Of a stretch of DNA of 64,000 nucleotides, positions 7,135 to 16,768 are shown in pieces. This DNA is from Granulicella sibirica (GTDB taxonomy: Bacteria; Acidobacteriota; Terriglobia; Terriglobales; Acidobacteriaceae). Position 1 is the stretch's first letter; each line of letters begins with the position of its first letter. Position numbers and translations under genes: made by a program. The notes under the pieces are model-generated. The model was not told the DNA's origin, made no database searches, and worked only from the letters and a program-made list of their open reading frames with translations. The stretch covers positions 248,001 through 312,000 of the forward strand of contig NZ_RDSM01000001.1 in NCBI RefSeq assembly GCF_004115155.1, written 5' to 3'.

Positions 7135-9600
7135 CTACTCTGTGCGCAAAGCATCCATGGGTTCAATCCCCGCCGCCCGCCGCGCGGGAAGGTAAGCCGC
7201 GATGGCGGCAACGACGATCATCAGCGTTGCAGCGAGAGCGACCGTAGCGATATCGCGAGCCTGGACGCCGAAGAGAAAATGTTTAAGAAGCTGCGTTGTC
7301 GCAAGACTTACCGCGACTCCGAGGGCGATGCCTCCGCCGACCATCCATCCGGCCTGCCGCATGACGAGCGAGAGGATGTCTCCACGGGCCGCGCCGAGCG
7401 CCATGCGCAGGCCGAACTCGCGTGTGCGCAGGGTTACGAGATAGGCGAGGAGGCTGTAAAGGCCGGCGAGCGCTACGCCGAGTGCGAGGAAGCCGAGGGC
7501 TTCGAGGAGGTGAGCCGCGAGAAGCCGGCTGGCCATGGCGTCCTCGACGATCTGATCCATGGTCTCGACTTCACTGGCGCGGAGGTCGGGGTTGACGTCG
7601 CGCATGACGCGTTCGAGATCGGGGATGAGGCTGCTTGCATCGCGATTGGCGCGGATGGCCAGTTGGACGCGGACAGAGAGAGTGGGTTGGTAGAAGTTGT
7701 CGCCCTTACGCATCTGAGGAGCGCAGACGTCGATCTCGGGGACGGCGGGCGTGTCGATGCCTGCCTGGTGAAAGTCCCTGATGACGCCGACGATCTTGAA
7801 GCCTTTGCCTTTTTCCTTCCCACCGACCGTGAAGTTTTCGAGCGGTCCGTTATCCGGCACGTAGCTCTTGACGAAGGCTTCGTTGACGACGGCGACGTGC
7901 TGGGAGTCGGGTGTGTCCTGATCGTTGAAGAAGCGGCCCTGTGCCATCTGGAAGCCAAGAACTTTTTGCAACTCGGGGCCGGCGGCTTTGAGGGTGGCGG
8001 AGACGCTTGGCTTGGGCTTCGAGGTGCTGTCGCCCTTACCCATGTTGAGCGTGAGGTTGACGTGGAAGCCGTTGCTGAGGGGCATAACCGTCGTGATCGT
8101 GGCGGCTTCTACTCCATGGACGGCACGGATGCGATCGAGCAGGGGCTTGTAGACGGTGGTGTTCGCGTCGAGGCCACGGTATTTGTACGCGGGAAGCTTA
8201 GGGGTGAGGACGTAGACGTGATCGGTCCGAAAGCCGAGGGGAACGTTGCGAAGGGCGAAGACGGTGCGGAGGAGAAGACCGCAGGCAACGAGCATGGCGA
8301 GGCAGAGGCCGATCTCGGCGACGACGAGGGCGGATTGGGCACGGTGCTGGCCGCGTCCGGTGCCAGCCTGTGTGCCTCCGCTACGGAGCGTCTGGTCGAT
8401 GGGAACGCGTGCACCAAAGAGGGCGGGAGCAACTCCGAAGACGAGGGCGCTGAGAATGCTGAGGGCCAGAAGAGCGAGGAGGACCGGCGTATCTGGAAGC
8501 GTGCCGATGTGGGTGGCGAGGCTGGCTTCAAGGGACTTGCTGAAGGCGCGGAGCGTGGCGTAGGCGAGGCCAATGCCGATGGCCGTTCCGCTGAGGCTCA
8601 GTAGGAGGCTTTCGACCATCATCTGGCGGGCGAGACGCCATGCGCTTGCGCCGAGAGCGCCACGGACAGCCATCTCACGACGGCGTGCGGTGCTGCGAGC
8701 GAGCATGAGATTGGCGACGTTGGCGCAGGCGATGAGCCAGACCATGCCGACCGCACCGAGAAGGGCTAGCAGCGCGGGGCGCTGCTTCGCGGTGAGCTCC
8801 TTGCGATAGCTGATGAGCTTCACGGCGGATGGGGTGAGATCGGGGGCCATGTCGGTGTAGAGCTTGGCGTTGTCACCCTGGATCGAGCTGAGTTCTCTTT
8901 GGGCAGCAGCTTCGGAGACCCCGGAGCGTGTTCTTCCGATGGCGCGGAACCATCCCGCGTCGTAGCTGCGTGCTCTCTGTTTGGCTCCGACGGTTGCAGG
9001 AACCCAGATTTGGGGGGTCTTTGTGTCGACGGGAAGGGCGAAACGGGCGGGCATGACGCCTACGACGGTGAAGGGGGCGTCGTCGATGCGGACGGCGCGG
9101 CCGATGATGTCTGGTGACTCGTGGAAGACGTTGCGCCAGAGATCGTTGCTGAGGATTGCTACGCTTCCCTTGCCTTCAAGTTGCTCGTCCGGAAGGAAGG
9201 CACGTCCAAGCGCGGGGGCTGTGCCGAGCAAGGGGAGAAGGTTGGCGCTGATGGCGGTTTTAGTGATGTCCTGCTCGCCCAGGCCGGCGTCGAGGACACC
9301 GTCTGCTTGATCGTAGTAGGCGACGCCTTCGAGAGTCTTGCTTCGCTGCTGCCACTGCTCGATGTCGAGGATGTGTACGGATTGCTCGTCGCCCTTGCCG
9401 GTGACGGTCTGCAGGGTGACGATCTGGTTGGGATCGCGATAGGGCAGGCGGCGCAGGAGGGTTCCATCGAGCACGGTAAACATGGCCGCGTTCGCGCCGA
9501 TGCCGAGGGCGAGCACGCCGACGACCGTCAGCGTGAAGCCGGGGGAGCGGCGAAGCTGGCGGAGGCCGAAGCGGATGTCTTGGATAAGCGAAGCAAACAT
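7135..9600 (-). CDS. ADOP-type ABC permease 3 (MacB/FtsX fold)
   Basis: 821 residues in the inner membrane. It has the acidobacterial duplicated orphan permease layout: a short cytoplasmic start (DIRFGLRQLRRSPGFTL), a first membrane helix with LALGIGANAAMFTV, a large periplasmic MacB-type domain, an FtsX core (VWLIACANVANLMLARSTA), then a second periplasmic domain and a second FtsX core ending in LPARRAAGIEPMDALRTE. ADOP proteins are usually found without an ATPase, but this one is followed directly by an ATPase gene. It is the third of three tandem paralogues in the operon and probably moves substrate, or works mechanically as MacB does, together with HlyD and TolC. Confidence 0.92.
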   Translation of the reverse strand: MFASLIQDIRFGLRQLRRSPGFTLTVVGVLALGIGANAAMFTVLDGTLLRRLPYRDPNQIVTLQTVTGKGDEQSVHILDIEQWQQRSKTLEGVAYYDQADGVLDAGLGEQDITKTAISANLLPLLGTAPALGRAFLPDEQLEGKGSVAILSNDLWRNVFHESPDIIGRAVRIDDAPFTVVGVMPARFALPVDTKTPQIWVPATVGAKQRARSYDAGWFRAIGRTRSGVSEAAAQRELSSIQGDNAKLYTDMAPDLTPSAVKLISYRKELTAKQRPALLALLGAVGMVWLIACANVANLMLARSTARRREMAVRGALGASAWRLARQMMVESLLLSLSGTAIGIGLAYATLRAFSKSLEASLATHIGTLPDTPVLLALLALSILSALVFGVAPALFGARVPIDQTLRSGGTQAGTGRGQHRAQSALVVAEIGLCLAMLVACGLLLRTVFALRNVPLGFRTDHVYVLTPKLPAYKYRGLDANTTVYKPLLDRIRAVHGVEAATITTVMPLSNGFHVNLTLNMGKGDSTSKPKPSVSATLKAAGPELQKVLGFQMAQGRFFNDQDTPDSQHVAVVNEAFVKSYVPDNGPLENFTVGGKEKGKGFKIVGVIRDFHQAGIDTPAVPEIDVCAPQMRKGDNFYQPTLSVRVQLAIRANRDASSLIPDLERVMRDVNPDLRASEVETMDQIVEDAMASRLLAAHLLEALGFLALGVALAGLYSLLAYLVTLRTREFGLRMALGAARGDILSLVMRQAGWMVGGGIALGVAVSLATTQLLKHFLFGVQARDIATVALAATLMIVVAAIAAYLPARRAAGIEPMDALRTE

Positions 9601-9608
9601 GCGGTCTC

Positions 9609-12119
9609 CTATTCGGTGCGCAAGGCCTGGGTCGGCTCGACGGATGCGGCGCGGCGTGCGGGCACGGCCGAGGCGACGAGGACCATGGACGCGGTGACGA
9701 CGACGCAGGCGGTGAGCGTGAGCGGGTCGAAGGGCGAGACCTCGAAGAGCTGGCTTCGCATCAGGCGCGAGAGGGCGATCGAGACGGGAAGCGCGAGGAC
9801 GATGGAGATGCCCGCGACGCGTGCCATGTCGGTGAGGATGAGGCGTACGACCGACCAGCGCTGTGCGCCGAGAGCCATGCGAATGCCGATCTCGCGAGTC
9901 CGCTGCGCGGTGGCGTAGGCGAGGACGCCGTAGAGGCCGACGGCTGTCGTGAGGAGAGCGACGATGGCGAAGCAGGCGGCGAGCAGAGCGATCATGCGCT
10001 CGTTCGAGACGTTGTCGTCGATCTGCTGGGTCATGGTCTTGATGCCGTCGGGTACGAGCTTTGGGTCGACGGTATGGATCGCCGCGCGGATCATGTTCTC
10101 CGCGCTCTCGGGAGCCTGCGTGGTGCGGACGTACCAGGCGAGGCCGTTGCGTGGGCGTGCTCCCTGGGCGAAGGGGAGATACATCACGGGCTTGATCTCG
10201 TCGCGGACGCCATAGTGCTTGGTGTCGGCGACGATGCCGATGATCTGGGTGTCAAGCGGTCCGGCTCCGCCGCCGAGCTTGAGCAGGTGACCGAGGGCTT
10301 TCTCCGGCGAGCCGAAGAACTTTGCCGCGAAGCCTTGGGAGACGACCGCGACCTTGGCGGCTCCGGCGCGGTCAGCTTCGTTGAAGGTGCGGCCTGCGAG
10401 GAGCTTGATGCCGAGGGCGTCGAAGTAGCCGGGGGTGATGAGGGGCGTCTCCATGTCGGTATCGTCTTCAGGCGGCGGGGTGTAGCCTTCGACGGAGATG
10501 TTGGCGATGGACTCGCTTCCGCTGAGGACGGGGTCGGTGGATCCGCCGAGCGCCTTGACACCGGGGAGCGAGGCGAGGGCTGCCTGGACGCGTTCGTGAA
10601 CGGCGAGTGAGTCGCTGTTGGCGTAGCCGGACATGGTGGGGTCGAGGGCGAAGAGGACGACGTGGTCGGTCGACATGCCGAGGTTCTGACCCTTCAACTG
10701 GTAGAGGGTGCGGACGAAGAGACCGGCTCCGCTGAGCAGGAGGACGCTGAGGCCAATCTGGAGACCGATGGCGATGGTACGGATGCGCTGCGCCGCGCCG
10801 AGGCCGCTGGCGGCCTTCTGACGCAGACCGTCGGTGAGGTTGGGCTTCATCATCTGCCAGGCTGGCGCGAGGCTGAAGAGGACGCTGATACCGAGCGACA
10901 GGACCAGGTTGAAGGCGAGGACCCAGGCGTCGGGTCGCGTGGAGAAGGCGGCTTCGCCCGTGGCAGAGGTGACGCGGCGGACGAGGAACTCCGCGGCTGC
11001 GGGCGCGAAGGCGAGGCCAAGCGCGCCGCCGATGAGGCCGAGCAGAACGCCTTCGACGATCATCTGGCGGATGATGCGTCCGCGTGCCGCGCCGAGGGCG
11101 TAACGGACGGCGAACTCCTTGCCGCGAGCGGCTCCGCGTACGAGCAGGAGGCTCATGAGGTTGATGCAGGTCATGGCCGCGAGCAGGAGAACCATGCCCA
11201 TGAGGATCATGAGCGGTGTCTTGAGCTCGGTGCGGGTTGGCGAGAAGCCCCTGGCATCGTCGACGAGGATGATGCTCGACTGATTCACGAAGCGATCGCT
11301 GAAGCGCTGGGAGGCGTGTGGGATCGCCTTCAACTCTTCGGCGCGGAGAGCCTTCCAGAGAACGGTGAGCGAGGCCTGCGCGGTGGCGGGGCTGACGCCG
11401 GGCTTGAGGCGGCCGACGACGTTGAGGAAGCGGGCGCGGCGGTTGAGGAGATAGTCGCGGCCGGGCTTGACCTGCGACTCCATCGTGATGGGCACGAAGA
11501 GCTTGGGCTTGAAGCCGCCGATGGCGCTCGAGAAGCCCGGGGCGGCGACGCCGACGATCTGGAAGGGGTGGCCGTTGACGAGGAGCGTCTGGCCTACGAC
11601 ACCGCGATCGGAGGCGAAGCGCTCCTGCCAGTAGGCGTAGCTGAGGACCGCGACGGGGCTTCCGTCCTTGACCTTGTCATCGTCGTCGATGAAGGTGCGG
11701 CCCGCGAAGGCGGGAACGCCGAGGACCTGGAAGTAGTTGCCGCTGACCATCTCGGCGTCGGCGGTCTCGGCCTGGTTCTTCCAGGAGACGCCGACGCTGT
11801 CCTCGACGTTGGCGAAGACGCCGCTGAAGACGGTGTTCTTATCGCGGAGGTCGTGGTACATTGCGTTCGAGAAGTAGAGGGTGCCGTCGCCGCCGAAGCT
11901 GCTCATGTGTCCCATGTCGGAGCCGACGAAGGTGACTTGTTCGAGCTGCTGCGGAGCCTCGACGGGAAGATGACGGAGCAGGACCTGGTTGAAGACGGTG
12001 AAGATCGCGGTATTCGCGCCGATGCCGAGAGCGAGGGTGATGATCGCCGTGAAGGTGAAGCCCGGGGCGCGCAGCATCTGGCGGAGCGCGTAACGAACGT
12101 CCTGCATGTATCCGCTCAT
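9609..12119 (-). CDS. ADOP-type ABC permease 2 (MacB/FtsX fold)
   Basis: About 836 residues. The start is ATG 12119 (MSGYMQDVRYALRQMLRAPG), chosen because AGGAG stands 8 nt upstream; the open frame extends to 12482 but that part overlaps the preceding permease. It shows LALGIGANTAIFTVFNQ in the first helix, a periplasmic domain, an FtsX core (MTCINLMSLLLVRGAARGKE), a second periplasmic domain and a C-terminal core ending VPARRAASVEPTQALRTE. It lies 10 bp after permease 1 and 8 bp before permease 3. Identity between the three paralogues is limited outside the membrane cores, so they may not be interchangeable. Confidence 0.92.
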   Translation of the reverse strand: MSGYMQDVRYALRQMLRAPGFTFTAIITLALGIGANTAIFTVFNQVLLRHLPVEAPQQLEQVTFVGSDMGHMSSFGGDGTLYFSNAMYHDLRDKNTVFSGVFANVEDSVGVSWKNQAETADAEMVSGNYFQVLGVPAFAGRTFIDDDDKVKDGSPVAVLSYAYWQERFASDRGVVGQTLLVNGHPFQIVGVAAPGFSSAIGGFKPKLFVPITMESQVKPGRDYLLNRRARFLNVVGRLKPGVSPATAQASLTVLWKALRAEELKAIPHASQRFSDRFVNQSSIILVDDARGFSPTRTELKTPLMILMGMVLLLAAMTCINLMSLLLVRGAARGKEFAVRYALGAARGRIIRQMIVEGVLLGLIGGALGLAFAPAAAEFLVRRVTSATGEAAFSTRPDAWVLAFNLVLSLGISVLFSLAPAWQMMKPNLTDGLRQKAASGLGAAQRIRTIAIGLQIGLSVLLLSGAGLFVRTLYQLKGQNLGMSTDHVVLFALDPTMSGYANSDSLAVHERVQAALASLPGVKALGGSTDPVLSGSESIANISVEGYTPPPEDDTDMETPLITPGYFDALGIKLLAGRTFNEADRAGAAKVAVVSQGFAAKFFGSPEKALGHLLKLGGGAGPLDTQIIGIVADTKHYGVRDEIKPVMYLPFAQGARPRNGLAWYVRTTQAPESAENMIRAAIHTVDPKLVPDGIKTMTQQIDDNVSNERMIALLAACFAIVALLTTAVGLYGVLAYATAQRTREIGIRMALGAQRWSVVRLILTDMARVAGISIVLALPVSIALSRLMRSQLFEVSPFDPLTLTACVVVTASMVLVASAVPARRAASVEPTQALRTE

Positions 12120-12129
12120 GATGAAACTC

Positions 12130-14691
12130 CTATTCAGATCGCAGGGCTTTGACCGGGTCTGTCGATGCAGCGCGGCGAGCGGGAACGAGGCCGGCGACGG
12201 TGGCCGCCAGGGCAAGCGCGAGGGTTGCGCCAGCCAGCACGGTATAGTCCGTTCCGGTGGCCTGGTAGAGCTGCGCCTTGACGAAGCGGACACAGACGAG
12301 CGCGACGGGGATGCCGATCGCGAGGCCGATACCAGCCTGCAGCAGAGCGTCTCGAAGGACCATGGCGACGACGCTTCCGCGAGCGGCTCCAAGGGCCATG
12401 CGAATGCCGATCTCGGGGGTGCGGCGAGCGACCGTGTAGGACGTGACGCCGTAGAGGCCGACGGCTGCGAGAACAAGCGCAAGCAGGCCGAAGAGAAGGG
12501 TCAGGCGCGCGATCATCCGCTCCTGGCTGAACTGATTGCCAACCTGCTCGCCGAAGCTCTCGTAATGCACGAGCGTGAGGTTCGGATTGATGCTCGAGAG
12601 GGTCTGGCGCACCCTCGATTCGAAGCCCGCGTCCGAGCCTTTGAATTGCAGAACGATGGCGCCGATGTACACCGTGCGAATCTCATAGTCTGGCTTGGCG
12701 GCGCCGCTGGCACCCCGTTGCAGCAGGGGACGCATGTACATGGCGCGGATCGGCTCCTTCGGATTGTTGTAGACGACATCCGACATCACGCCGACGATCT
12801 CGTTATCCATTGTGCTCTTCGGGCCATCCGAGCCGAAGTGCTGGCCGATGGGATCTTCGCCCTTAGGGAAGAACTTCTTTACGAACGCCTGGTTGACTAC
12901 GGCAACGCCACGCGAGGTCTCTGTGTCTTGATCGGTAAAGGAGCGGCCGCGAACCAGCTTCTGTCCGATTGCCTCGAAGTACTCCGGGTTCGCGCGGTTC
13001 CAGGAGGCCCCACTGTTCTCGTTCGGGCCCGGTTCGGGCCTGCCAGCGATGTTGATGCCCTCGCCCCAGTTGTTCCCTTCGAGCGGCGTGTAAAGACTGA
13101 GACCGACGTTCTCTACACCCGGAAGCGCGTGGAATTTTTGCTCGAGGTCGGCGTAGAGCCCGTGAAGCTGTTCGAGCTTGTAGCCGGCGTTCTCGGGCGA
13201 GAGGTGGATGACGACGCGGTGTTGGGTGTCGATACCGAAGTTCTGATGCTCGAGGCGGTTCAGGCTCCGGGTAAGCAGCCCGGCTCCAACGAGGAGGACG
13301 AGCGAGAGCGCAGCCTGGAGGATGACGAGTGAACGCTGCACCAGCGAGGAGCCGTCTTTGGTCGAGCGGCCTGATCCACGGAGGGCTTCGGCGGGTTCGC
13401 CATGCGAGGTGATCCACGCGGGCGCGAGGCCGAAGATTATGCCCGTGAGCAGAGAGATGCCGAAGGCGAAGGCGAGGACAGGGATAGACGGCGCGGCGTG
13501 GATCGGCAGGTTCTTATCGTTGCTGAAGGCGAGGGTGAGCAGGGCGTGTACGCCCGCATAGGCGACACCGATTCCAGCAGCGCCACCGATGAGTGCGAGC
13601 ACGATGCTTTCGGTAAGCGTCTGGCGGATGAGCGTGGAGCGCGATGCTCCGAGCGCCATGCGGATGGATGTTTCGGAACGGCGGGCGAGGCCACGAACCA
13701 GCACAAGATTTGCGATGTTCGCGCAGGCGATCAGGAGAACGAGAGCCGCGATGCCGGTAAGGAGATGAAGGCCGGAGGAGAACTCCTGGGCCATATTTGC
13801 GATGCCTGTGCCACCGGGTGTCAGGACCGTGTGCGTTTTACCAAGCTGCTGCTTGCCGTACTCCGTCTTCTTGTACATTTCGACGTTGGCATTGAGCCAA
13901 TCACGAATCTCGCCACTCATCTTCTCCTGTAGAGGTCCAAGCTGAGTTCCCTCCTTCGTTCTGCCGAGAAGGTAAACCCAGTTCGCGGGATGATTGTGGA
14001 GGATGCTGCTCGGGGCGAGGACCGGCTCCGCGGAGAACGGGAGGAAGTAGTCGGTGGCATCGGCGAGGCGGTCGCCGAAGAAGCCCTGCGGCGCGACGCC
14101 GACGATGGTGAAGGGATGCGCGTTGATGACGAAGGTGCTGCCGACGATGGATGGGTCGAGGTTGTAGTCGCGCTGCCACGTGTTGTAGCCCATGACCGCG
14201 ACGAGCGGGGCTGCGGGTGCGTCGTCAGACGGGATCATGAGCCGGCCAGCCGCGGGCGCGAGCCCAAAGGTGAGGAAGTAGTTTCCGGAGACGTACTCGC
14301 CACGGCTGGCTATTGCCGCTGAGCTTCCCTCGCCGGAGCTGCGACGCGCCGTGACGGAGCCGTCGCCGATACCGGACTGCATGGCGGCAAGCTGCTCGAA
14401 CTCAGGCGTGTGGTCGCGGAGATGGACGTACATGTCGTAGGCGAAGAGGGAGTACTTGTTCTCGTCCGGGAAGCCGCCGTTGACGCAGCAATCGTCCCTG
14501 TCTCCGACGCGGACGAGGCGCGAGGGATCGGTGACGGGGAGCTGACGAAGGAGGACCGCATGAACCAGCGTGAAGATAGCCGCGTTCGCGCCGATGCCGA
14601 GTGCGAGCGTCAGAACTGCGGTGATGGTGAACCCTGGCGCCTTGGCGAGCTGGCGCAGCGAATAGCGTACGTCCCGCATGATCTGGTTCAT
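12130..14691 (-). CDS. ADOP-type ABC permease 1 (MacB/FtsX fold)
   Basis: 853 residues, start ATG 14691 (MNQIMRDVRYSLRQLAKAPG) with AGGAGG-like purines upstream; ATG 14679 is an alternative. It has the same architecture as the two permeases downstream: LALGIGANAAIFTLVHAV, a first periplasmic domain, LIACANIANLVLVRGLARR, a second periplasmic domain and a C-terminal core ending VPARRAASTDPVKALRSE. The first periplasmic domain contains two adjacent Cys (DDCCVNGG), a possible disulfide or metal site not seen in the other two. It follows the canonical ATPase by 25 bp. Confidence 0.92.
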   Translation of the reverse strand: MNQIMRDVRYSLRQLAKAPGFTITAVLTLALGIGANAAIFTLVHAVLLRQLPVTDPSRLVRVGDRDDCCVNGGFPDENKYSLFAYDMYVHLRDHTPEFEQLAAMQSGIGDGSVTARRSSGEGSSAAIASRGEYVSGNYFLTFGLAPAAGRLMIPSDDAPAAPLVAVMGYNTWQRDYNLDPSIVGSTFVINAHPFTIVGVAPQGFFGDRLADATDYFLPFSAEPVLAPSSILHNHPANWVYLLGRTKEGTQLGPLQEKMSGEIRDWLNANVEMYKKTEYGKQQLGKTHTVLTPGGTGIANMAQEFSSGLHLLTGIAALVLLIACANIANLVLVRGLARRSETSIRMALGASRSTLIRQTLTESIVLALIGGAAGIGVAYAGVHALLTLAFSNDKNLPIHAAPSIPVLAFAFGISLLTGIIFGLAPAWITSHGEPAEALRGSGRSTKDGSSLVQRSLVILQAALSLVLLVGAGLLTRSLNRLEHQNFGIDTQHRVVIHLSPENAGYKLEQLHGLYADLEQKFHALPGVENVGLSLYTPLEGNNWGEGINIAGRPEPGPNENSGASWNRANPEYFEAIGQKLVRGRSFTDQDTETSRGVAVVNQAFVKKFFPKGEDPIGQHFGSDGPKSTMDNEIVGVMSDVVYNNPKEPIRAMYMRPLLQRGASGAAKPDYEIRTVYIGAIVLQFKGSDAGFESRVRQTLSSINPNLTLVHYESFGEQVGNQFSQERMIARLTLLFGLLALVLAAVGLYGVTSYTVARRTPEIGIRMALGAARGSVVAMVLRDALLQAGIGLAIGIPVALVCVRFVKAQLYQATGTDYTVLAGATLALALAATVAGLVPARRAASTDPVKALRSE

Positions 14692-14716
14692 TCGCGTTCC
14701 TCCTTCCTGTGGTGAG

Positions 14717-15439
14717 TTAGCTTCTCTGGGCTTCGGCGAGGAGCTGGGTCATCTCACCCTCGGCGACGACCTTGCCATCGAAGAGGTGGACCTGGCGCTC
14801 GGCGTGCGCGGCGAAGCGGGGATCATGGGTCACCATGCAGATGGTGGCGCCTTCCTGGTGAAGCTCCTGCAGGAGCGACATGACGGCCTCGCCGTTCTTC
14901 GAATCGAGGTTTCCGGTCGGTTCATCAGCCAGCAGAATGGACGGCGAACCGGCGAGCGCACGGGCAACGGCGACGCGCTGCTGCTGACCGCCGGAGAGCT
15001 GGGCGGGATAGTGGCGCATGCGGTGCGCCATGTTGACGCGCTCGAGCGACTCCTGCACGCGGCGCTTGCGCTCGGCGGCCGGCATGCCGGGGCGGTAGGT
15101 GAGGGGGAGCTCGACGTTCTCGGCCACGGTGAGGTCGCCGATGAGGTTGAAGCTCTGGAAGATGAAGCCGATCTCCTGGTTGCGGATGCGCGAGCGGTCG
15201 GCGAAGTTGAGGTTCGCCACCTGCTTGCCGTTCAGGATGTAGGTGCCGTCGGTTGGCGTATCGAGCAGGCCGATGATGGACAGGAGGGTCGACTTGCCGC
15301 AGCCCGACGGGCCGGACATGGCGACGTACTCGCCGCGGTTGATCTCGAGATGAATGCCCGAGAGGGCGTGCGTCTCGATCTCATCGGTGTAAAAGACCTT
15401 GGTCATGCGCTCAATCGCGATAATCGCTGTGTCCGTCAT
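14717..15439 (-). CDS. MacB/LolD-type ABC transporter ATPase, canonical
   Basis: 240 residues with all ABC motifs intact: Walker A GPSGCGKST, Q-loop FIFQSFNLI, signature LSGGQQQRVAVARAL, Walker B ILLADEPTGN, D-loop GNLDS and switch His in MVTHDP. It should power one or more of the three ADOP permeases that follow. Its neighbour upstream is the HlyD-family adaptor (69 bp gap), which places it at the head of the export machinery. Compared with the second ATPase of the operon it has no substitutions in conserved positions. Confidence 0.94.
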   Translation of the reverse strand: MTDTAIIAIERMTKVFYTDEIETHALSGIHLEINRGEYVAMSGPSGCGKSTLLSIIGLLDTPTDGTYILNGKQVANLNFADRSRIRNQEIGFIFQSFNLIGDLTVAENVELPLTYRPGMPAAERKRRVQESLERVNMAHRMRHYPAQLSGGQQQRVAVARALAGSPSILLADEPTGNLDSKNGEAVMSLLQELHQEGATICMVTHDPRFAAHAERQVHLFDGKVVAEGEMTQLLAEAQRS

Positions 15440-15508
15440 GCTCTTGCCTCACTCGCCTTAGAGTCTGCCGCGCCTTCGGCGTGGTCAGTGGTTCAAAACT
15501 GGTTCCTG

Positions 15509-16768
15509 CTAATCGAGACGTATGCGATCCGTGCCATCCCAGCGCGACATATCCGAGAGGATGACGGTGTCGCCGTCGGTCAGGCCCTCAAGGATCTGGA
15601 GGCTGTTGACGGAGGCGCGACCGACCTTGACCGGGACACGAACGGCTGCCTTGCCGTCGGGGCTCAGCTTGAAGAGGTTGATGGTGCTGTTCTCGTTGCC
15701 GAAGGCGGGGCGGCCGACGTAGAGGACGTCGCCCATGCGTTCGAGGTCGATGGTGCCGTCGACGCTGAGGTCGGGGCGAGCGCCCTGCGGAAGAGCGCCT
15801 GCAAGCTCTACGTCAACCGTGACCGTTCCGTTCACTACGGCGGGATCGATTCGCATCACCTTGCCGTCGATGACGCCGTTGTGGGTGTCGACCTCGGCGG
15901 GCTGGCCGATCTGGATGTCGCGCGCCTGGGTCTCGGCGATCTTGAGGCTGGCCTTCAACTGGTCGGGCTGCACGACCTTGGCGAGGGTGGTGCCGGGATC
16001 GACGTGTTCGCCGACTTGGTGCGGGAGATCGACGAGAACGCCCGAGATGCCGGCGCGAACGGTAAGCCCGGCCGCGTCCTTCTGCTTGAGTCCGAGCATA
16101 GCCTGCGCCTGCTCGACCTTGGTCTGCTGGACCGCGAGCTGGGTCGCGATAGCTTTGTCGTTCAGGGTGAGCCGCTCGTCTTCGAGATGATTGCGGGTGG
16201 TGAGCTCGTCGGCCTTGCCCTTGGAGGCGCTGTAGGTGAGGCCGCTGATGACGCCGAGATCGAAGAGGCTCTTGTCTGTCTGGGCCTGAAGCTGGGCCTG
16301 CTTGTAGTCGGCCCCGACTGTTGCGGCTCCGGCCTTCTGGGTCATGAGGTCGCTCTGGAGCTTGGCGCGGATGTTCTGGTAGTCGACCTGCGCGGCCTTG
16401 AGTTGGAGCTGGGCGTCGAGAAGCTGCTGCGCCACCTCAGGGTCGACAAGCTCCATGATCTCGGTCTGCGGCTCGACCTTCGCACCCGGGAGCACCAGGA
16501 TGCGGACGACCGTGGCCGCCGTCTGCGCCGGGATCAAACGAATCTTATCCTCGCGTGGGACGAGGGTGCCGGGTCCGCGAACCTGCCGGAGCAGGGGTCC
16601 GTGCTTGACCGTGTCGGTCCAGACGGTGCTCCGGTCGACTGACGGTGCGGCGGGTTTGAGGCGCACCACGAAGTATCCCGCCGCGGCGAGGACGAGAACC
16701 GCGATGCCGCCGATCATAAACTGCCGCCGCTGCTTCGTGCGCTTGATATCTGGTCTTGAAATGTCCAT
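15509..16768 (-). CDS. HlyD-family periplasmic adaptor
   Basis: About 419 residues; connects the inner-membrane ABC complex to TolC. One membrane anchor (IAVLVLAAAGYFVVRL, about 20-36) is followed by a beta-barrel and lipoyl half-motif (PGAKVEPQTEI), a long coiled-coil hairpin rich in Gln and Ala (about 130-260) and the second half with GVLVDLPHQVGEHVDPG. The start ATG 16768 has AGGACC just upstream; the frame is open to 16987 but that would cross the divergent DUF1015 start. It is the first gene of the exporter operon, so the promoter lies in the 176-bp divergent gap. Confidence 0.9.
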   Translation of the reverse strand: MDISRPDIKRTKQRRQFMIGGIAVLVLAAAGYFVVRLKPAAPSVDRSTVWTDTVKHGPLLRQVRGPGTLVPREDKIRLIPAQTAATVVRILVLPGAKVEPQTEIMELVDPEVAQQLLDAQLQLKAAQVDYQNIRAKLQSDLMTQKAGAATVGADYKQAQLQAQTDKSLFDLGVISGLTYSASKGKADELTTRNHLEDERLTLNDKAIATQLAVQQTKVEQAQAMLGLKQKDAAGLTVRAGISGVLVDLPHQVGEHVDPGTTLAKVVQPDQLKASLKIAETQARDIQIGQPAEVDTHNGVIDGKVMRIDPAVVNGTVTVDVELAGALPQGARPDLSVDGTIDLERMGDVLYVGRPAFGNENSTINLFKLSPDGKAAVRVPVKVGRASVNSLQILEGLTDGDTVILSDMSRWDGTDRIRLD

